Below, piece after piece: positions 49,241-60,395 of a stretch of DNA of 64,000 nt. Each line of letters begins with the position of its first letter. Within the stretch, counting starts at the first letter, position 1. The translations under genes and the position numbers were made by a program. The notes under the pieces were generated by a model. The model had not been told where the DNA came from, did no database searches, and was given only the letters and a program-made list of their open reading frames with translations. Origin of the DNA: Rhizopus sp. PT2906 (lineage: Eukaryota > Mucoromycota > Mucoromycetes > Mucorales > Rhizopodaceae); assembly GCA_025529335.1 (NCBI GenBank), contig JAMYHX010000090.1, forward strand, positions 47,916-111,915, read 5' to 3'.

Positions 49241-49749
49241 GATGATAAATAAATTAATGTAACCAAAAAAAAAAAAAAAAAAAAAAAAAAGAATGCAAAT
49301 TTGTAGTAATTAGTATATCGCTACAGTCACAAACAGTTTTAAACACGTATCATTTTACATACATGGTGATGGACGTGAAAAAGCGCGAACGATATTCATT
49401 TGTATGTAAAATGTTCCGCAAATCATCAACATTGCAGACAAAGGTATTAGTTTTTAAAGGGTTTTTAGGAGAAAAAAAAGACATTATTTATCTATTTATA
49501 TTATTATTAAAGATGATAAAATATTTGTTGGTATTTATAATATAGGATTTCATTATAGAAAAGACATAATTTGATTACTTTTGGTATTAAATACGGGTTT
49601 GGGCCTTAATCATTAATTAGATGAAAAAAGTCTCCAGATTGATAAATCTAGAATATAAATATTGTGTATTACTTATTTGAGTAGCATTTGATGCAAACAA
49701 TTCGTTTCATTTTTATAGTAGTGTAAAGTTATAATTCTGCATAGTTTTA
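49241..49749. other. Intergenic, nothing recognised
   Basis: It holds a 26-nt poly(A) at 49265-49290 directly upstream of the SLD2 start, otherwise AT-rich DNA. SLD2 promoter and the 3' end of the nucleotidase gene share this space. Confidence 0.5.
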
Positions 49750-51134
49750 TTAGATATATTCATTCATTTTATCACCTGCAGTATCAATGATTTCTTCGAT
49801 TTTTTGCTCACTAAAAACACAAGAAAATATTGGCATTCTAATCTATTTTTTTTCTGTAAATGAATATATAACTTACTGTGGAAGATATGTTCTGTTTGGA
49901 TAAAATACATAATCTAAATCAATTCTATCTAAATTAGTAACATTAGACATGTAAATGTCTGCAAATTTTCTAATTTTGTTTGCAAAAAATGAAGGATTTT
50001 GATATGTTCTAAACACACTGCCAAATGAGTGGTTGAATGCTGTCTTTAATTTGATCCTCACTTGCTTTCTCTCTTCTCTCCACTCGGAAATAATAGAATC
50101 CAAGTCATTGACATGATAATCTTTGCGCCACGATTGTGCTTCATTTAACAATTTTTCAAGCTGCAACAACCATGAAAGAGTATGCCTATAAGAAGGTTGA
50201 TTTCTGATCTCAATTTCCTCTGCAAGTTCATGAATAATTGCTCCCTACATTAAATATTGTAGGTATAAACAGTAAATAGTTGTTACTGTTATTAAACTTA
50301 CTGTGTGCCAGCCATGTTGCATTGATGCATCTAAGAGATCAGAAAATACATGGTCGCCAAAATAAAGCACTTTTCCCCTAATTTTTTTTTTTTTTTTTTT
50401 TTTTTTTTGGCTCAAATAATCAGTCGATTTGTTTATATGCATGAACGCTATAGTAAATTTACCCTGTCCATCCTGTTAATTTAGCAAAATCTTTCATATT
50501 ACCACCTTGATATATCTCGCCTGGCTCAAATGCATTTACTTTATCCCAATTAGGTTCTTGAACTCTTCGAAATGGGCGATGTGATTTATAAAAGTCCGGT
50601 TTTCTAGCAGATACAATTACACAATCAAACAAATCTCTCCAATCATCACTTGAGGTAAGATAGCTCATTCCTTTTGATATAAATGCATTGGTACTATTTG
50701 TTAATAAGAACGTTTTTTTCCCTCTTTTACGAAGATTTTCAAGATATCCAACCAGTTTGGGTGCTCTCTCTAGATAGCAAGACATGTCTTTCATAATATC
50801 AACGTGTAACGTTCCTCCAATGCCATGAGCACCTGTGTGTAAGATACGAGCAGCTGTACTAACGTCATCTGATAGATAGCGAGGATGAAAGCTTAAAATA
50901 TAACAAATATTAGCAATTCCTGTCAAATGCTATTTCAATATTGCTTACTTCATATTATGATCTCGAAAATATTGAACTAAATCACTGAGTAAGCATGCTT
51001 GTGGTATAGAAAATAAATCATTTAATTGGAACATATTGTTTCTCAGATAGTCAGGTGAAATATGTCTTCCTTTATGGACTTGCATGATTTCCTCAATATT
51101 ATTGATAGGCTCTCTTCCCACTGATTGTGTACAT

Positions 51135-51170
<36 letters not shown>

Positions 51171-51984
51171 CAATTAATAACGCCTAGTATTTCAAAAAGC
51201 AACAAAATTTACCATGAACTGTATTCAATTGTATATTTGCCATATTGTCTATCTTCATTAGCCAACCATTATTAAAGTCTTTTTTTTTTCATGATTAAAG
51301 TTTAGTATCTATATTATAGTCTGGATTATTCACACACTATCATGACATACCGTAATGAAGACCTCGAATAGCAAAATCAGGATCAAATTGAAAGCCTAGT
51401 AGAGCTATTTCAGTAAATTTAGTCAGCCAAATATGCACTAATTCTATACCTTTAATGTTTTTTGGATATCTCATTACGTCTACAATGATATCTCGTAATG
51501 AATTATATATTGTTAATGATAGATTATCCGTATAACTAGCTAACGTATACTATATTTGCACTAGATAGAATTAGATTTTGTAGGTAACCTAAGATATTTA
51601 TCTATATACTTGCGTCGTAATCAAAACCATAAACTTTGATACTGCCTAGATTTAGCTCGCTATTGATAAAGCTGTATTTATGTAATCAATCAGAAACAAG
51701 AAACACGCATATACAAACATTGTATCTTACATTTCATTAGGAGATGTATATCCAAATCCACAAATGTCTTCTGCTTGAGCATTTATACTGGCTTTTTCAT
51801 CCCATTTATGCTGTTTCAATGTATTCATTGAAAAAATGGTTGCTTTATCTTTCTCGGCTGCATCAATATGCTGTAGCTTTTTTTGCTCGTATCTTTTGCG
51901 TAACAAGTCTACTACTCGTCGACCATCTGCAATATCTGGAAAATTATGATGATAATTTCGTCTAACGATCAGCTTTCGGAACAT
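49750..51984 (-). CDS. NT5DC-type HAD 5'-nucleotidase
   Basis: Ten exons, 51984-51731, 51671-51614, 51549-51450, 51395-51351, 51278-51213, 51120-50949, 50891-50463, 50377-50302, 50244-49877 and 49810-49750, give 542 residues. HAD motif I is VYGFDYD|YTLASY (residues 98-110), formed across a GC-AG intron. Further blocks: FAIRGLHYD, NGWLMKIDNMANIQLNTVHG, FQLNDLFSIPQACLLSDLVQ, motif II FLLTNSTNAF, motif III SARKPDFY and motif IV KVLYFGDHVFSDLL. The family (PF05761) includes cytosolic IMP/GMP 5'-nucleotidase NT5C2 and the NT5DC proteins. NT5DC2/3 is the closer match by the N-terminal NEIFINSELNLGSIKVYG. The active-site aspartates are present, so it should be a phosphatase acting on nucleotides; the substrate is unknown. 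Introns hold a (TA)n and a 27-nt poly(T). The transposon at 52116 sits 132 bp upstream of the ATG. Confidence 0.92.
51142..51170. repeat. (TA)n microsatellite in a nucleotidase intron
   Basis: A run of TA dinucleotides fills the fifth intron of the nucleotidase gene, just before its acceptor. Confidence 0.8.
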
Positions 51985-52115
51985 TACAATTTTTATGAAA
52001 AAAGTGTAAAATAAGCAAATCTCGCACCTTTTTTTTTAGTACTTGCTAAATATTTACTACTGTTTGTTATGAGTGGTACAATGTCACAAAACTATTTGGT
52101 GTTACAAAATACGTA

Positions 52116-52360
52116 CAGTGAGAACGGTAAATTTTGTCAGTTTGAGAAAATTAGATGTCCGTAATCAAAAAATAAATGTCACTTTCCAAAAAATTAATGG
52201 CACTAGCCCAAAAATGAATGTCTCTGTATGTCCAGAAATTTTGTCGGAAATACAGTGAAAGCAACGCCAGAGGGTGGGTGAAAAAAATCTCAAAGAGCAT
52301 TTTTTACAACCTAATGTGTGGTAAAATACAGTAGGCCCAACACAAATGAGCGATTTTTTA
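52116..52360 (+). repeat. Left terminal inverted repeat
   Basis: It aligns with the reverse complement of 54594-54839 from CAGTGAGAACGG to GAGCGATTTTTT, with scattered substitutions. Between about 52141 and 52245 it carries four degenerate 21-22-nt units of the type A-rich followed by AATGTC, as in AAAAAATAAATGTCAC. Confidence 0.85.
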
Positions 52361-52412
52361 TATCTTCAAAAGGATTTCATTTTCTAAAAGATGGTTCAAA
52401 AGGCGGCTTTAA

Positions 52413-52685
52413 ATGACTACATGTTTTTTCTTGAGAATGGGTAGGGAAGGATTCTTGATGGAGGAGGAGGGATGTGATGCTATGGATTGGGAAGAAGAGG
52501 TAGACCCTCAGCACCTACAAACGCTAACCCATATTAGGCTCTACCTCAAAAAGCAAGTTTCAGAGCAAAAGTCAAGCGATGAAGGCTTAGATGAAAGAAC
52601 TGTACTTAAACCAAGCAACAAAGTAATTCATTTAATCAGATTGTTTTCGCTATACAAGAGGATTGATGAATATTGTCAGCCTTGA
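52413..52685 (+). CDS. Short acidic reading frame inside the element
   Basis: A 90-codon frame just inside the left repeat, with possible internal starts at 52437 and 52458. It reads LMEEEGCDAMDWEEEVDPQH and then a basic amphipathic part. No domain is recognised. It may be a first exon of an element protein or noise. Confidence 0.25.
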   Translation: MTTCFFLRMGREGFLMEEEGCDAMDWEEEVDPQHLQTLTHIRLYLKKQVSEQKSSDEGLDERTVLKPSNKVIHLIRLFSLYKRIDEYCQP

Positions 52686-52870
52686 AGTATTTGTCCTTTT
52701 AAATAGTCGACAATAATAATTGCCTATCTAGTTTAATGTAGAGCAAACTAAGTAAGGAAAATAAAATTCATTTTTAACACTAAATGATTATTCTGGACAA
52801 ATAAAACTTTTTATTATATTTTTACAATGAAATAACAATAGAGAAAACAGCACTAAACATATCAAACTGC

Positions 52871-53700
52871 TAGTATTTTGCCCACATTTAGAAATGGTGG
52901 TTGCCCGGACGTGACCACGAGGAGGTAACTAGCAATCCACATCCAAAATGCCTACCACGAAAGCAAACCAAATACCATCCACAAGAGATGACCAAAAGAA
53001 AAAAGAAAATTTTTACCACGAAAGCAAGTTCAAAAGAAAAAAGAATATATAGGAATGATCATGAGTTTGGGGAAAGTGAAAGAAAATTATTAAATATACA
53101 GTTGGTTGATATAATAACTGGACTCGAAGTCTGGGTATTCCACAAGGGAGGTTCACGCTAACGATGCTACCAGGGCACCACACCTGGAGTATATCACTAA
53201 GGCCTATGGGTTCCACCAGGCCCATTTCCAACAAGGCACCAAAAGCAGGGAAGCAATAAAATTCATAACAGGTACACCGCACAGCAGGATCAGAACATAT
53301 ATTTCGAGTGCAAAGGAAACAGCATAAGGGGAACGGTCATATATTTGGAACTAGGTTAAAGGAGTGTCTGAGACCATCTCTACGATTGACGAGGTCGTAT
53401 TGAAAACATCAAATCACCGTTAGACCAACACAAGGAGGAATAATGGGAAGAGAGGTGTACACATATTTTTGACGTTACTCACTCCCCAAAACGATGGTTA
53501 CTTGCTTAGCTTTTTACAACATTAGTCAGTTTAATAATGTGCTCCACTTGTGCAAACAGGAAGTGTCATGTCCAGTTAGCTGGTAATTCCTTGGAAAGGA
53601 TTAATGGCGAGGCCCTGAAGAAATATTTGCTGGAATGCTCTTTAGTGAAACCACTTCATGTTATTAAACATGAAGCCAACCGGTAAAAAACAAAAGCTGA
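52871..53700 (+). pseudogene. Degenerate coding-like core of the element
   Basis: Frames switch and break, but coding-like phrases remain: RNDHEFGESERKLLNIQLVD in the frame 52901-53161, a block AYGFHQAHFQQGTKSREA around 53200, and a cysteine-containing frame from 53537 (MCSTCANRKCHVQLAGN, then SLVKPLHVIKHEANR). I cannot assign these to a known transposase. They are what a decayed element-encoded protein would leave. Confidence 0.3.
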
Positions 53701-53981
53701 TTAACATAAAGTCTTTCTATAGATCTAACTTGGAGTAGCTTCGCTTTGGTTCACTTCGCAAGTGAGTTGGATGCTGCTATATTTTATTACATTTATTGTA
53801 TAAAAAGTAAAGTTGTATGCAAACGTATTAAAGATATAGCAGTAAATCCCAGCTTAATTAACAATCAGCCTGTCACCTATGTAAGTGTTATATCATCACA
53901 AAATAGTAAAGAGATATACATTATAACCTTGTTTTTTAGTCTAAGTTTCAAGTACAACCAAGAATCACCAGCTCTACAGGA

Positions 53982-54494
53982 GTGTTTTGCCGTTGCCGTT
54001 GCGATCAAAGCGAAACATTCATAGCTAATTCCAATAGTACTATTACTACAACCAATACTGATGTCAATAGCAATACTGCTACCGTTCTTAAAGCTACAGC
54101 AAGTACATCTGATGGTGAATTGTATACTAATACTACTACCGATGCTAATAGCAACAGCAATACTACCACCAATCCTAGCGATACAGCAAATATATCTGAT
54201 GATGGATTAGTTACCAGTACTACTACCGATGCTAATATCAACATCAATACTACTACCGATGTCAATATCAACAGCAATACTACTACCGATACTAATACCA
54301 ATACTAATACCAATATCAATACTACTACCAATGCTAGTACCACTAATGATGACTTGGATATTAATATTGAAAATGCAAAACTCAAATTAACAAGAACGCT
54401 AAAAAGAAAAGTACAGGAAATGGAAAGATTATCAGAGGAAATCTCAAAATTACAAAAAAAGATAAGATACCTAGAAGAGTTCCAAAATTTGTAA
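53982..54494 (+). CDS. Asn/Thr-repeat protein frame with C-terminal coiled coil
   Basis: A 170-codon frame ends 100 bp before the right inverted repeat. Residues 20-120 consist of degenerate 10-residue units of the type NTTTDANINI encoded by a 30-nt DNA repeat. The last 45 residues switch to a Lys/Glu/Leu-rich helix (KLKLTRTLKRKVQEMERLSE) with heptad spacing. The true start is uncertain, since the first codons are Cys/Arg-rich and may belong to another frame. It could be a DNA-binding or oligomerising product of the element, but no family is recognised. Confidence 0.4.
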   Translation: MFCRCRCDQSETFIANSNSTITTTNTDVNSNTATVLKATASTSDGELYTNTTTDANSNSNTTTNPSDTANISDDGLVTSTTTDANININTTTDVNINSNTTTDTNTNTNTNINTTTNASTTNDDLDINIENAKLKLTRTLKRKVQEMERLSEEISKLQKKIRYLEEFQNL

Positions 54495-54593
54495 TCATAT
54501 TAGCTTCTACCACACCTAAAGATTTGCACCTGGTAATTTTTAATAAAAATCAAACCACTCCAAACGAAGTTTTCTGGAGCCACCTTTTTTTTT

Positions 54594-54839
54594 AAAAAAA
54601 TCGCTCATTGGCGATGGGCCTACTGTATTTTACCACACATTAGGTTGTAAAAAACGTTCTTTGAGATTTTTTTCACTCGATCTTTGGCGTTGCTTTCACT
54701 GTATTTCCAAGACAAAATTTCTGGACATACAGGGACATTCATTTTTGGGCTAGTGCCATTAATTTTTTGGAAGTGACATTTATTTTTTGATTATGGACAT
54801 CTAATTTTCTCAAAGTGACAAAATTTACCGTTCTCACTG
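54594..54839 (-). repeat. Right terminal inverted repeat
   Basis: Inverted partner of 52116-52360. It shares the GGCCTACTGTATTTTACCAC block and the iterated units, and ends TTACCGTTCTCACTG before the flanking TA. Confidence 0.85.
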
Positions 54840-55491
54840 TATTATTCATGCAATCACATTACTTTTTATATTCAATCCTTGAAGCGTGATATGAAATAAT
54901 GTAATTCTAAACGGTCGCCTTTTTATATACTATCAAGGTTTATTTTGAAACTACTTGGTAGATCCATTCTGTAACATTATTTTACAACGATATAAATCCC
55001 TTTATTTGGGTTTTTTGTATTCCTTTTTTGGCAGAGTGTGCAACACAAATGATCGATGTTCCACTGAAATTGCACAAATCAGAACTTTAAAGAGCGCATT
55101 TGATAGATTCAAGCACTCCCTGATGTTCAGAACTACATCAAAAGATTTCCCTCATTCAGTAGAAACATACTGATATGTTTTTGAGAATTTTGGAGGGACT
55201 TTATTTTTCGACGATTTTTCATGAGGTATCCCTCATGGAAAATGTCATTTTTAAGAAAATCGCAATTTAAACTCCAAAAACGGCACTTTCTACTATGGCA
55301 TATACTAGTACTAAATGACCGTAACTATGCATTCCTTCATCTAAAAATGTTTAATTGCGTTTTTTTTATTAAGTATTTTTATTTTTGCTCAAAAAACCTC
55401 TTTTTTTAATATTAAAAATACATCTTTTTTTTATGAGAAAAGTTCAGAAAAAAATAATGATATTAATTAGAGCTTTTTAAGTATAGTAGAT

Positions 55492-55529
55492 TCAATTAGA
55501 CATAAAAGTTATGCTACATGTCTAATTGA
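55492..55529. repeat. Perfect 12-bp inverted repeat
   Basis: TCAATTAGACAT pairs with ATGTCTAATTGA over a 14-nt loop. It lies between the CGACGATTTTT-type inverted copies and may be the centre of a decayed palindromic element. Confidence 0.75.
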
Positions 55530-56279
55530 GAGCATAAAAATTCTTGAACGATAATTTTTTTCCAAATCGTCGAAAATGAACAAAAAATAAACTCGACAGA
55601 TTCTAAGTTTTGGAGCTCCGCAAAGACAGTTTTTTTTGTTTTCTTTTGAAGCCTTCAATCATTAATTCATGCTTATTTTTTGTAAGAAGATGAAAAAGGG
55701 TAAATTTATCATTGGAAATGTTTAACTTAGTTTCAATTAATTTGTTCTTTTCTTTTATGAAAGAATTGGTGTCCATTTTGATACCCTATTGGAAATTTAA
55801 TAAAATGCATATCAATTAAATAAGTAGAATTACATATTTATTGTCATAAATATTAAGTATGTGCTTAATTTTGGGTATGCTGATATTTAAGACTATTATA
55901 GTTTTGGTTCACTTGTAGAGAAACATTTCAAAATGAAGCAATACCCACAAAATCTCAATTTTTAGCTCATACAATAGCGCTGAAATGTACTTTATTAAAA
56001 CATACTGGATATAATTCTTAATGCTAGTTTCGTTTACGTATACATGCATAATAAAACACAAGCAATGGCAAAGTAAATCAAGCTTTATTTAGATGGCAAT
56101 GGATATGTAACTATGATTCACAGCTGTTCTCGAGTCACGAAATGCTTGATTAGTCATTTTAAGATCGAAGAGTGAAGTGGAATTATGAATGTTCGGTTAC
56201 ACCAGTATGTAAGTTGAATTGTGTGTGGGGAGGGAGGGAGGGAGGGGGGGGCACACGGGTTTCTTAAAGTGTCAATTCT

Positions 56280-56280
<1 letters not shown>

Positions 56281-56316
<36 letters not shown>
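56281..56316. repeat. Poly(A) tract, 36 nt
   Basis: A homopolymer next to a G-rich stretch (GGGAGGGAGGGAGG). The junction of G-rich and A-rich DNA is not part of any gene. Confidence 0.9.
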
Positions 56317-56320
<4 letters not shown>

Positions 56321-56983
56321 CCAACATATTTTAAATCAGGGAGTATTCGACTATTAGGTTTGGTTTTTATCTTGCCCCAGAATAATTCAGTGGTAAATGT
56401 ACCTAAATTAAGATAAATTCATGGAACTCAAAATGTCTAAATGCAGATTTGTTGTTATTGAATAACAATGCATTTATCAGGTGAGAGTCTAACATTCCAT
56501 ACAAATCGGATAAAATTCTATTATGAAATGTTCAATAAAGATTTGTATTATTGCTCTGTAAAGCCGAATATATTGAAATAAAAGTAGCATTTTTAACAAA
56601 GCAGTTTTAACTACCACATTCAATATTTATCTCCATGGAAATGCTTTTTAAATGCAAGTTTTTTATACATGAATCCTCGGAAGATCCTGGGAAAGAAACG
56701 TCATATTACTCCATCGCTTAAATAGTACAACACAACAAATGCTGTCTTACATTTAAGTTTAAAAGAACCAAAATAAATAATGTTTGTCCTATCTCTCGGC
56801 CTTCATTTTGAAACTGAGCACTAAAAAGGCAAACGTATAGGCGAAGCTTCGGTGTAATAGGATAGATTGATAATCTCTTTTTTTTAAAAAAAAAAATGAA
56901 AATTATAAAAAGGCTAATTATTCTACTTGCCCTACCCCTTCTCCCGCTTAATTTAATTAAAAATTAAACATCAATAATAAATC

Positions 56984-58514
56984 ATGGATTACTCAAAGCA
57001 TATCAGTGAACATAGCAAAGCTAGAAACCCCTCAGCCAGTAAATTGTGAAACAGATTAATATCATAATTTCATTTTTTTTTGACATATTTTAATTTATAG
57101 TTCGTGCTTTAATGCCCTATATGAATTGTAAGAAAATGGTAAATTAAGATAAATCAAGAATTGGTTAATTAGAATTGTATGCTTAAATAAAATTTGTTAG
57201 ATTTCCTTGGGCGCTGGTCAACCTAATCCGGCTACATTTCCTTTTGCTAGCATGACAGTGACCCTTAAAACTGGGGAAAAGATTGAAATTGATGACAATT
57301 TATTTAATAGATCTTTGTCTTATGATTTGACTGTAAGTTATTTCCCACGATGAGAACACAAAGCCAAAATCTAACTGTACCATATTTTATAATTTTTTTT
57401 AGTCAGGTCAACCTCTTTTGAATGAATGGTTATGTGAACTTCAAAGATTAGAACACAAACCTCCTGTGGATTTTGATCTTTCCATTGGTTCAGGTTCTCA
57501 AGATTTGTTGACAAAGGTAATTGCTATTATAGATGTCATTTTGCGGAGTTGTACTAAATACAAACTGTTAATCAGGCACTTGAAATGATGATCAATGAAG
57601 GAGAATCAGTTTTGGTTGAAAATCCCACTTATACTGGTGCCTTATCTTTCCTTGAAACAATCAAATGTGATCTTGCTGATGTTGCTACTGATGAGCTTGG
57701 TATTGTTCCTGAATCATTGGAGAATATGCTTGCCAATTGGCCAGAGAGCAATCCCAGTGGTAAGAAAGATCAACCTAGACCTCATTGTCTTTATACTATT
57801 CCCAGTGGTGGTAATCCCACTGGTGTTTCTGCCACTATGGAACGTAAGCAAGCTGTTTATAAGATTTGCTCCAAATATGATATTCTTATTCTTGAGGATG
57901 ATGCCTATTATTATTTGCAATTCGGAGAGAAACGCACACCATCTTACCTTTCCATGGATGTTGATGGCCGCGTTTTGCGTTGTGATAGTATGAGTAAGAT
58001 TTTGTCTTCTGGCCTCCGTTTAGGCTGGGTCACTGGCCCCAAGCCTTTGATTGAACGTATCAATATGCATACCATGGTAACTAATTTGCAACCATCTGGT
58101 GTTCCTCAAGCTATGACCTTCGGTTTATTAGAAAAATGGGGGCACAAAGGTTTTTTGGAACATGTTGATCGTGTTGCAGACTTTTACCGTGAGAAACGTG
58201 ATGAATTTTTGGAATGCTTAGATCGTAGAATGACTGGTCGTGCTGAATGGACTATTCCTAATGCTGGTATGTTTGTATGGCTTCGTTTGTTAGGTGGTAT
58301 TACCGATTCTTATGATTTGGTTATGACCAAAGCCTTGAAAGAAAATGTCCTTGCAATTCCTGGTTTAGCTTTCATGCCTCATCAAAACAAGAATGCATTT
58401 ATTCGTGTCTCATATAGTAATGTTACGAAGGAGAATATGGACGAAGCTCTTCGTAGATTAGCTGGCGTTATTGATAAGGAAGCAGCACTTAATGGCGTTA
58501 AGATAGAAGCTTAA
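56984..58514 (+). CDS. ARO8-like PLP-dependent aminotransferase
   Basis: Five exons, 56984-57038, 57101-57138, 57201-57332, 57403-57516 and 57576-58514, give 425 residues. The N-terminus reads ISEHSKARNPSA-IRALMPYM and then ISLGAGQPNPATFPF, as in class I aminotransferases acting on aromatic amino acids and 2-aminoadipate. PLP-site features: SGSQDLLTKALEMM, SGGNPTG, ILEDDAYYYLQF, and the Schiff-base lysine K254 in DSMSKILSSGLRLGW. The C-terminal arginine segment is AFIRVSYSN. Likely roles are transamination of phenylalanine, tyrosine and tryptophan or of 2-aminoadipate in lysine synthesis, in the cytosol or mitochondrion. The donor of exon 2 is ATG|GTAAAT; the nearby GTAAGA would break the frame. 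Confidence 0.92.
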
Positions 58515-58889
58515 AAATGATGATAACGTAGATTTTACTGTGTTACATCTTTGTAAAAAGCCTATTCCCCCCTCTTCTAATTATATTGTTACACTAGATC
58601 TATCGTTAACCTTTCAACTTATCTAAATGTTTCTTGAGATAAAGCATTGTTCAAACCAATAAATAAATATTTTCCTGTATAATTTACCGATAAAATAATG
58701 TTAAATATAAATTCTTTTATGATAAGATACGCTTCAATTTTTTTAACTCTTTTTTAATCTTATTTAAAAAATTACATCGTTTATCACTGATAAAAAATAG
58801 ATATTCATAGAACACAACAACGAAGACAAGAATAAAACTTTTTGAGATAATAAGTCTCGCTTATAAAATCCAATATTGTTAATATATAT

Positions 58890-58920
<31 letters not shown>

Positions 58921-59825
58921 GCAAATTCAATGCGTTGGTTTTGGTAGATGGAACATTGGTGCATTTGGCAACATTTGATGAATTTATTTCTCTAATATTT
59001 ATATATTCTATAACTACCAATGTTATCCTTGATGTGTATTATAAATATTTAATAACTGGTTGTAGTAAGAATGTTAAACTTATTTTTAAACCATATTAAA
59101 CAATAAAAAGGGACGAATCTACAAGGATTATAGGATAATTTTATTGCATTATTAACATAAACGTCATATTTATTTCAGCAATGCTAAATTATTTCTTCAT
59201 AACTTTGTATTAGTCAATACAAGATGCCACTATGTAGTATATCCCATAGCTATAAGCGCAATATTTGATTCTAGCAAATCAGAGCTATTCACTCAGATTC
59301 CCTGTATGTAATTCATGATTTAGGGCACCAATGTAGTGTACCCATATTGGTCCGATCGACAGGGAATAACTACGTGCTATTAATTGAATGTTCGATGTTA
59401 CACGATGATATTAATAATTTAAATGCTTAAAGTTGAGCAAAAAAAGCTTGAAAGAACTACTATTTAAAACGTCAATTAGCCTATGTTTATATATATAACT
59501 GCTGCAGAAAATCAAAATGTGGGTAGTTTGGTAATATCATGCTGTTTACTGTGTGATTATTTTGTTGATGTCTGAGATGTTTTGATATCAATCTGCTGAT
59601 TGGTTTAAACACTAAAACATGTATTCATTCATTTGTGTGGATGGGGATATTCTAATGGAGTGTCCGTATCATAGATGTTTGTGATTTATTGCAGTGGTAT
59701 ATATAATTTTTTCGTACCAAATTTGGGTAATCCCCATTAACCATTTTATCCATCTTTTGTCTATAATAATTTATAAATATAATCTCTTTTTTTTTTTCTT
59801 CTTTTTTTTTTGAAAATACATTACT
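58515..59825. other. Intergenic, nothing recognised
   Basis: 1.3 kb of AT-rich DNA between two rightward genes, with a 28-nt poly(T) at 58893-58920 and a T/C-rich tract immediately before the next ATG. No gene, RNA or transposon trace seen. Confidence 0.5.
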
Positions 59826-60360
59826 ATGAACTTGTCTGACCTTGTTCATAGAACTGCGGGTGATAATAATAATAAAACTAAAGTGTTGACACCAAACAAT
59901 AATAACAACAGTAATAATACAAATATTTCAAATAACCCACGGTTATCGCATACGATTAATGGCTATAATAACCCTCATTTATTTCAACAAAATGTAATTG
60001 ATCCAAATGTTTCACCATCAAATATGTTTACAAACTTCGCTAGGCAAGATCAACAGTTTCTATTTTCTATGCCAAATGTAAAAATATTGACTTTTCATAA
60101 AAAGTGAACTGATACTAATATATTGAAAATAGACTGACTGGGTGAATAATAATCTATTCTTTAATAATAATGGGCTTATAAATGGACAAGATTCCCTCAT
60201 CGAGCCAATGAATCAAACAACATCAACCTCTGATATGAATAATTTGTATTTGAAGCAGGACTTTTTACCAACCAATATCAATCAAAATACGGCAACAACA
60301 ACAACAACAACAACAACAACAGCTACTACCACAACGACTAATAATTATACCCAACAACAA

Positions 60361-60395
<35 letters not shown>

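Larger units (their letters stand above)
52116..54839. mobile_element. 2.7-kb TA-flanked element with long terminal inverted repeats
   Basis: The ends read CAGTGAGAACGG and its complement CCGTTCTCACTG, each flanked outside by TA (52114-52115 and 54840-54841). About 245 bp match inverted with small differences. CAGTG ends and a TA duplication are marks of the Tc1/mariner superfamily. The interior, however, holds no recognisable DDE transposase: only short frames, one of them low-complexity with a coiled coil. It is either a non-autonomous copy carrying captured or filler sequence, or a transposase too decayed or unfamiliar to see. The element lies in the promoter side of the nucleotidase gene. 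The boundaries are well supported because both ends and both TAs align. Confidence 0.82.
54842..56983. other. 2.1-kb intergenic region, no gene
   Basis: AT-rich sequence without supported coding. It contains a perfect hairpin (55492-55529), CGACGATTTTT and its complement at about 55213 and 55567, a G-rich stretch near 56227 and a 36-nt poly(A) at 56281-56316. It may be built of old transposon pieces, but no ends can be set. Confidence 0.5.

Noticed and set aside
54005..54385. Hydrophobic minus-strand frame of Val/Leu repeats
   Set aside because: Antisense of the Asn/Thr repeat; looks like a membrane protein only because of codon complement.
53982..54494. Regular repeats suggesting a CRISPR-like array
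   Set aside because: The repeats are contiguous, encode a low-complexity protein and have no unique spacers; the host is a eukaryote.
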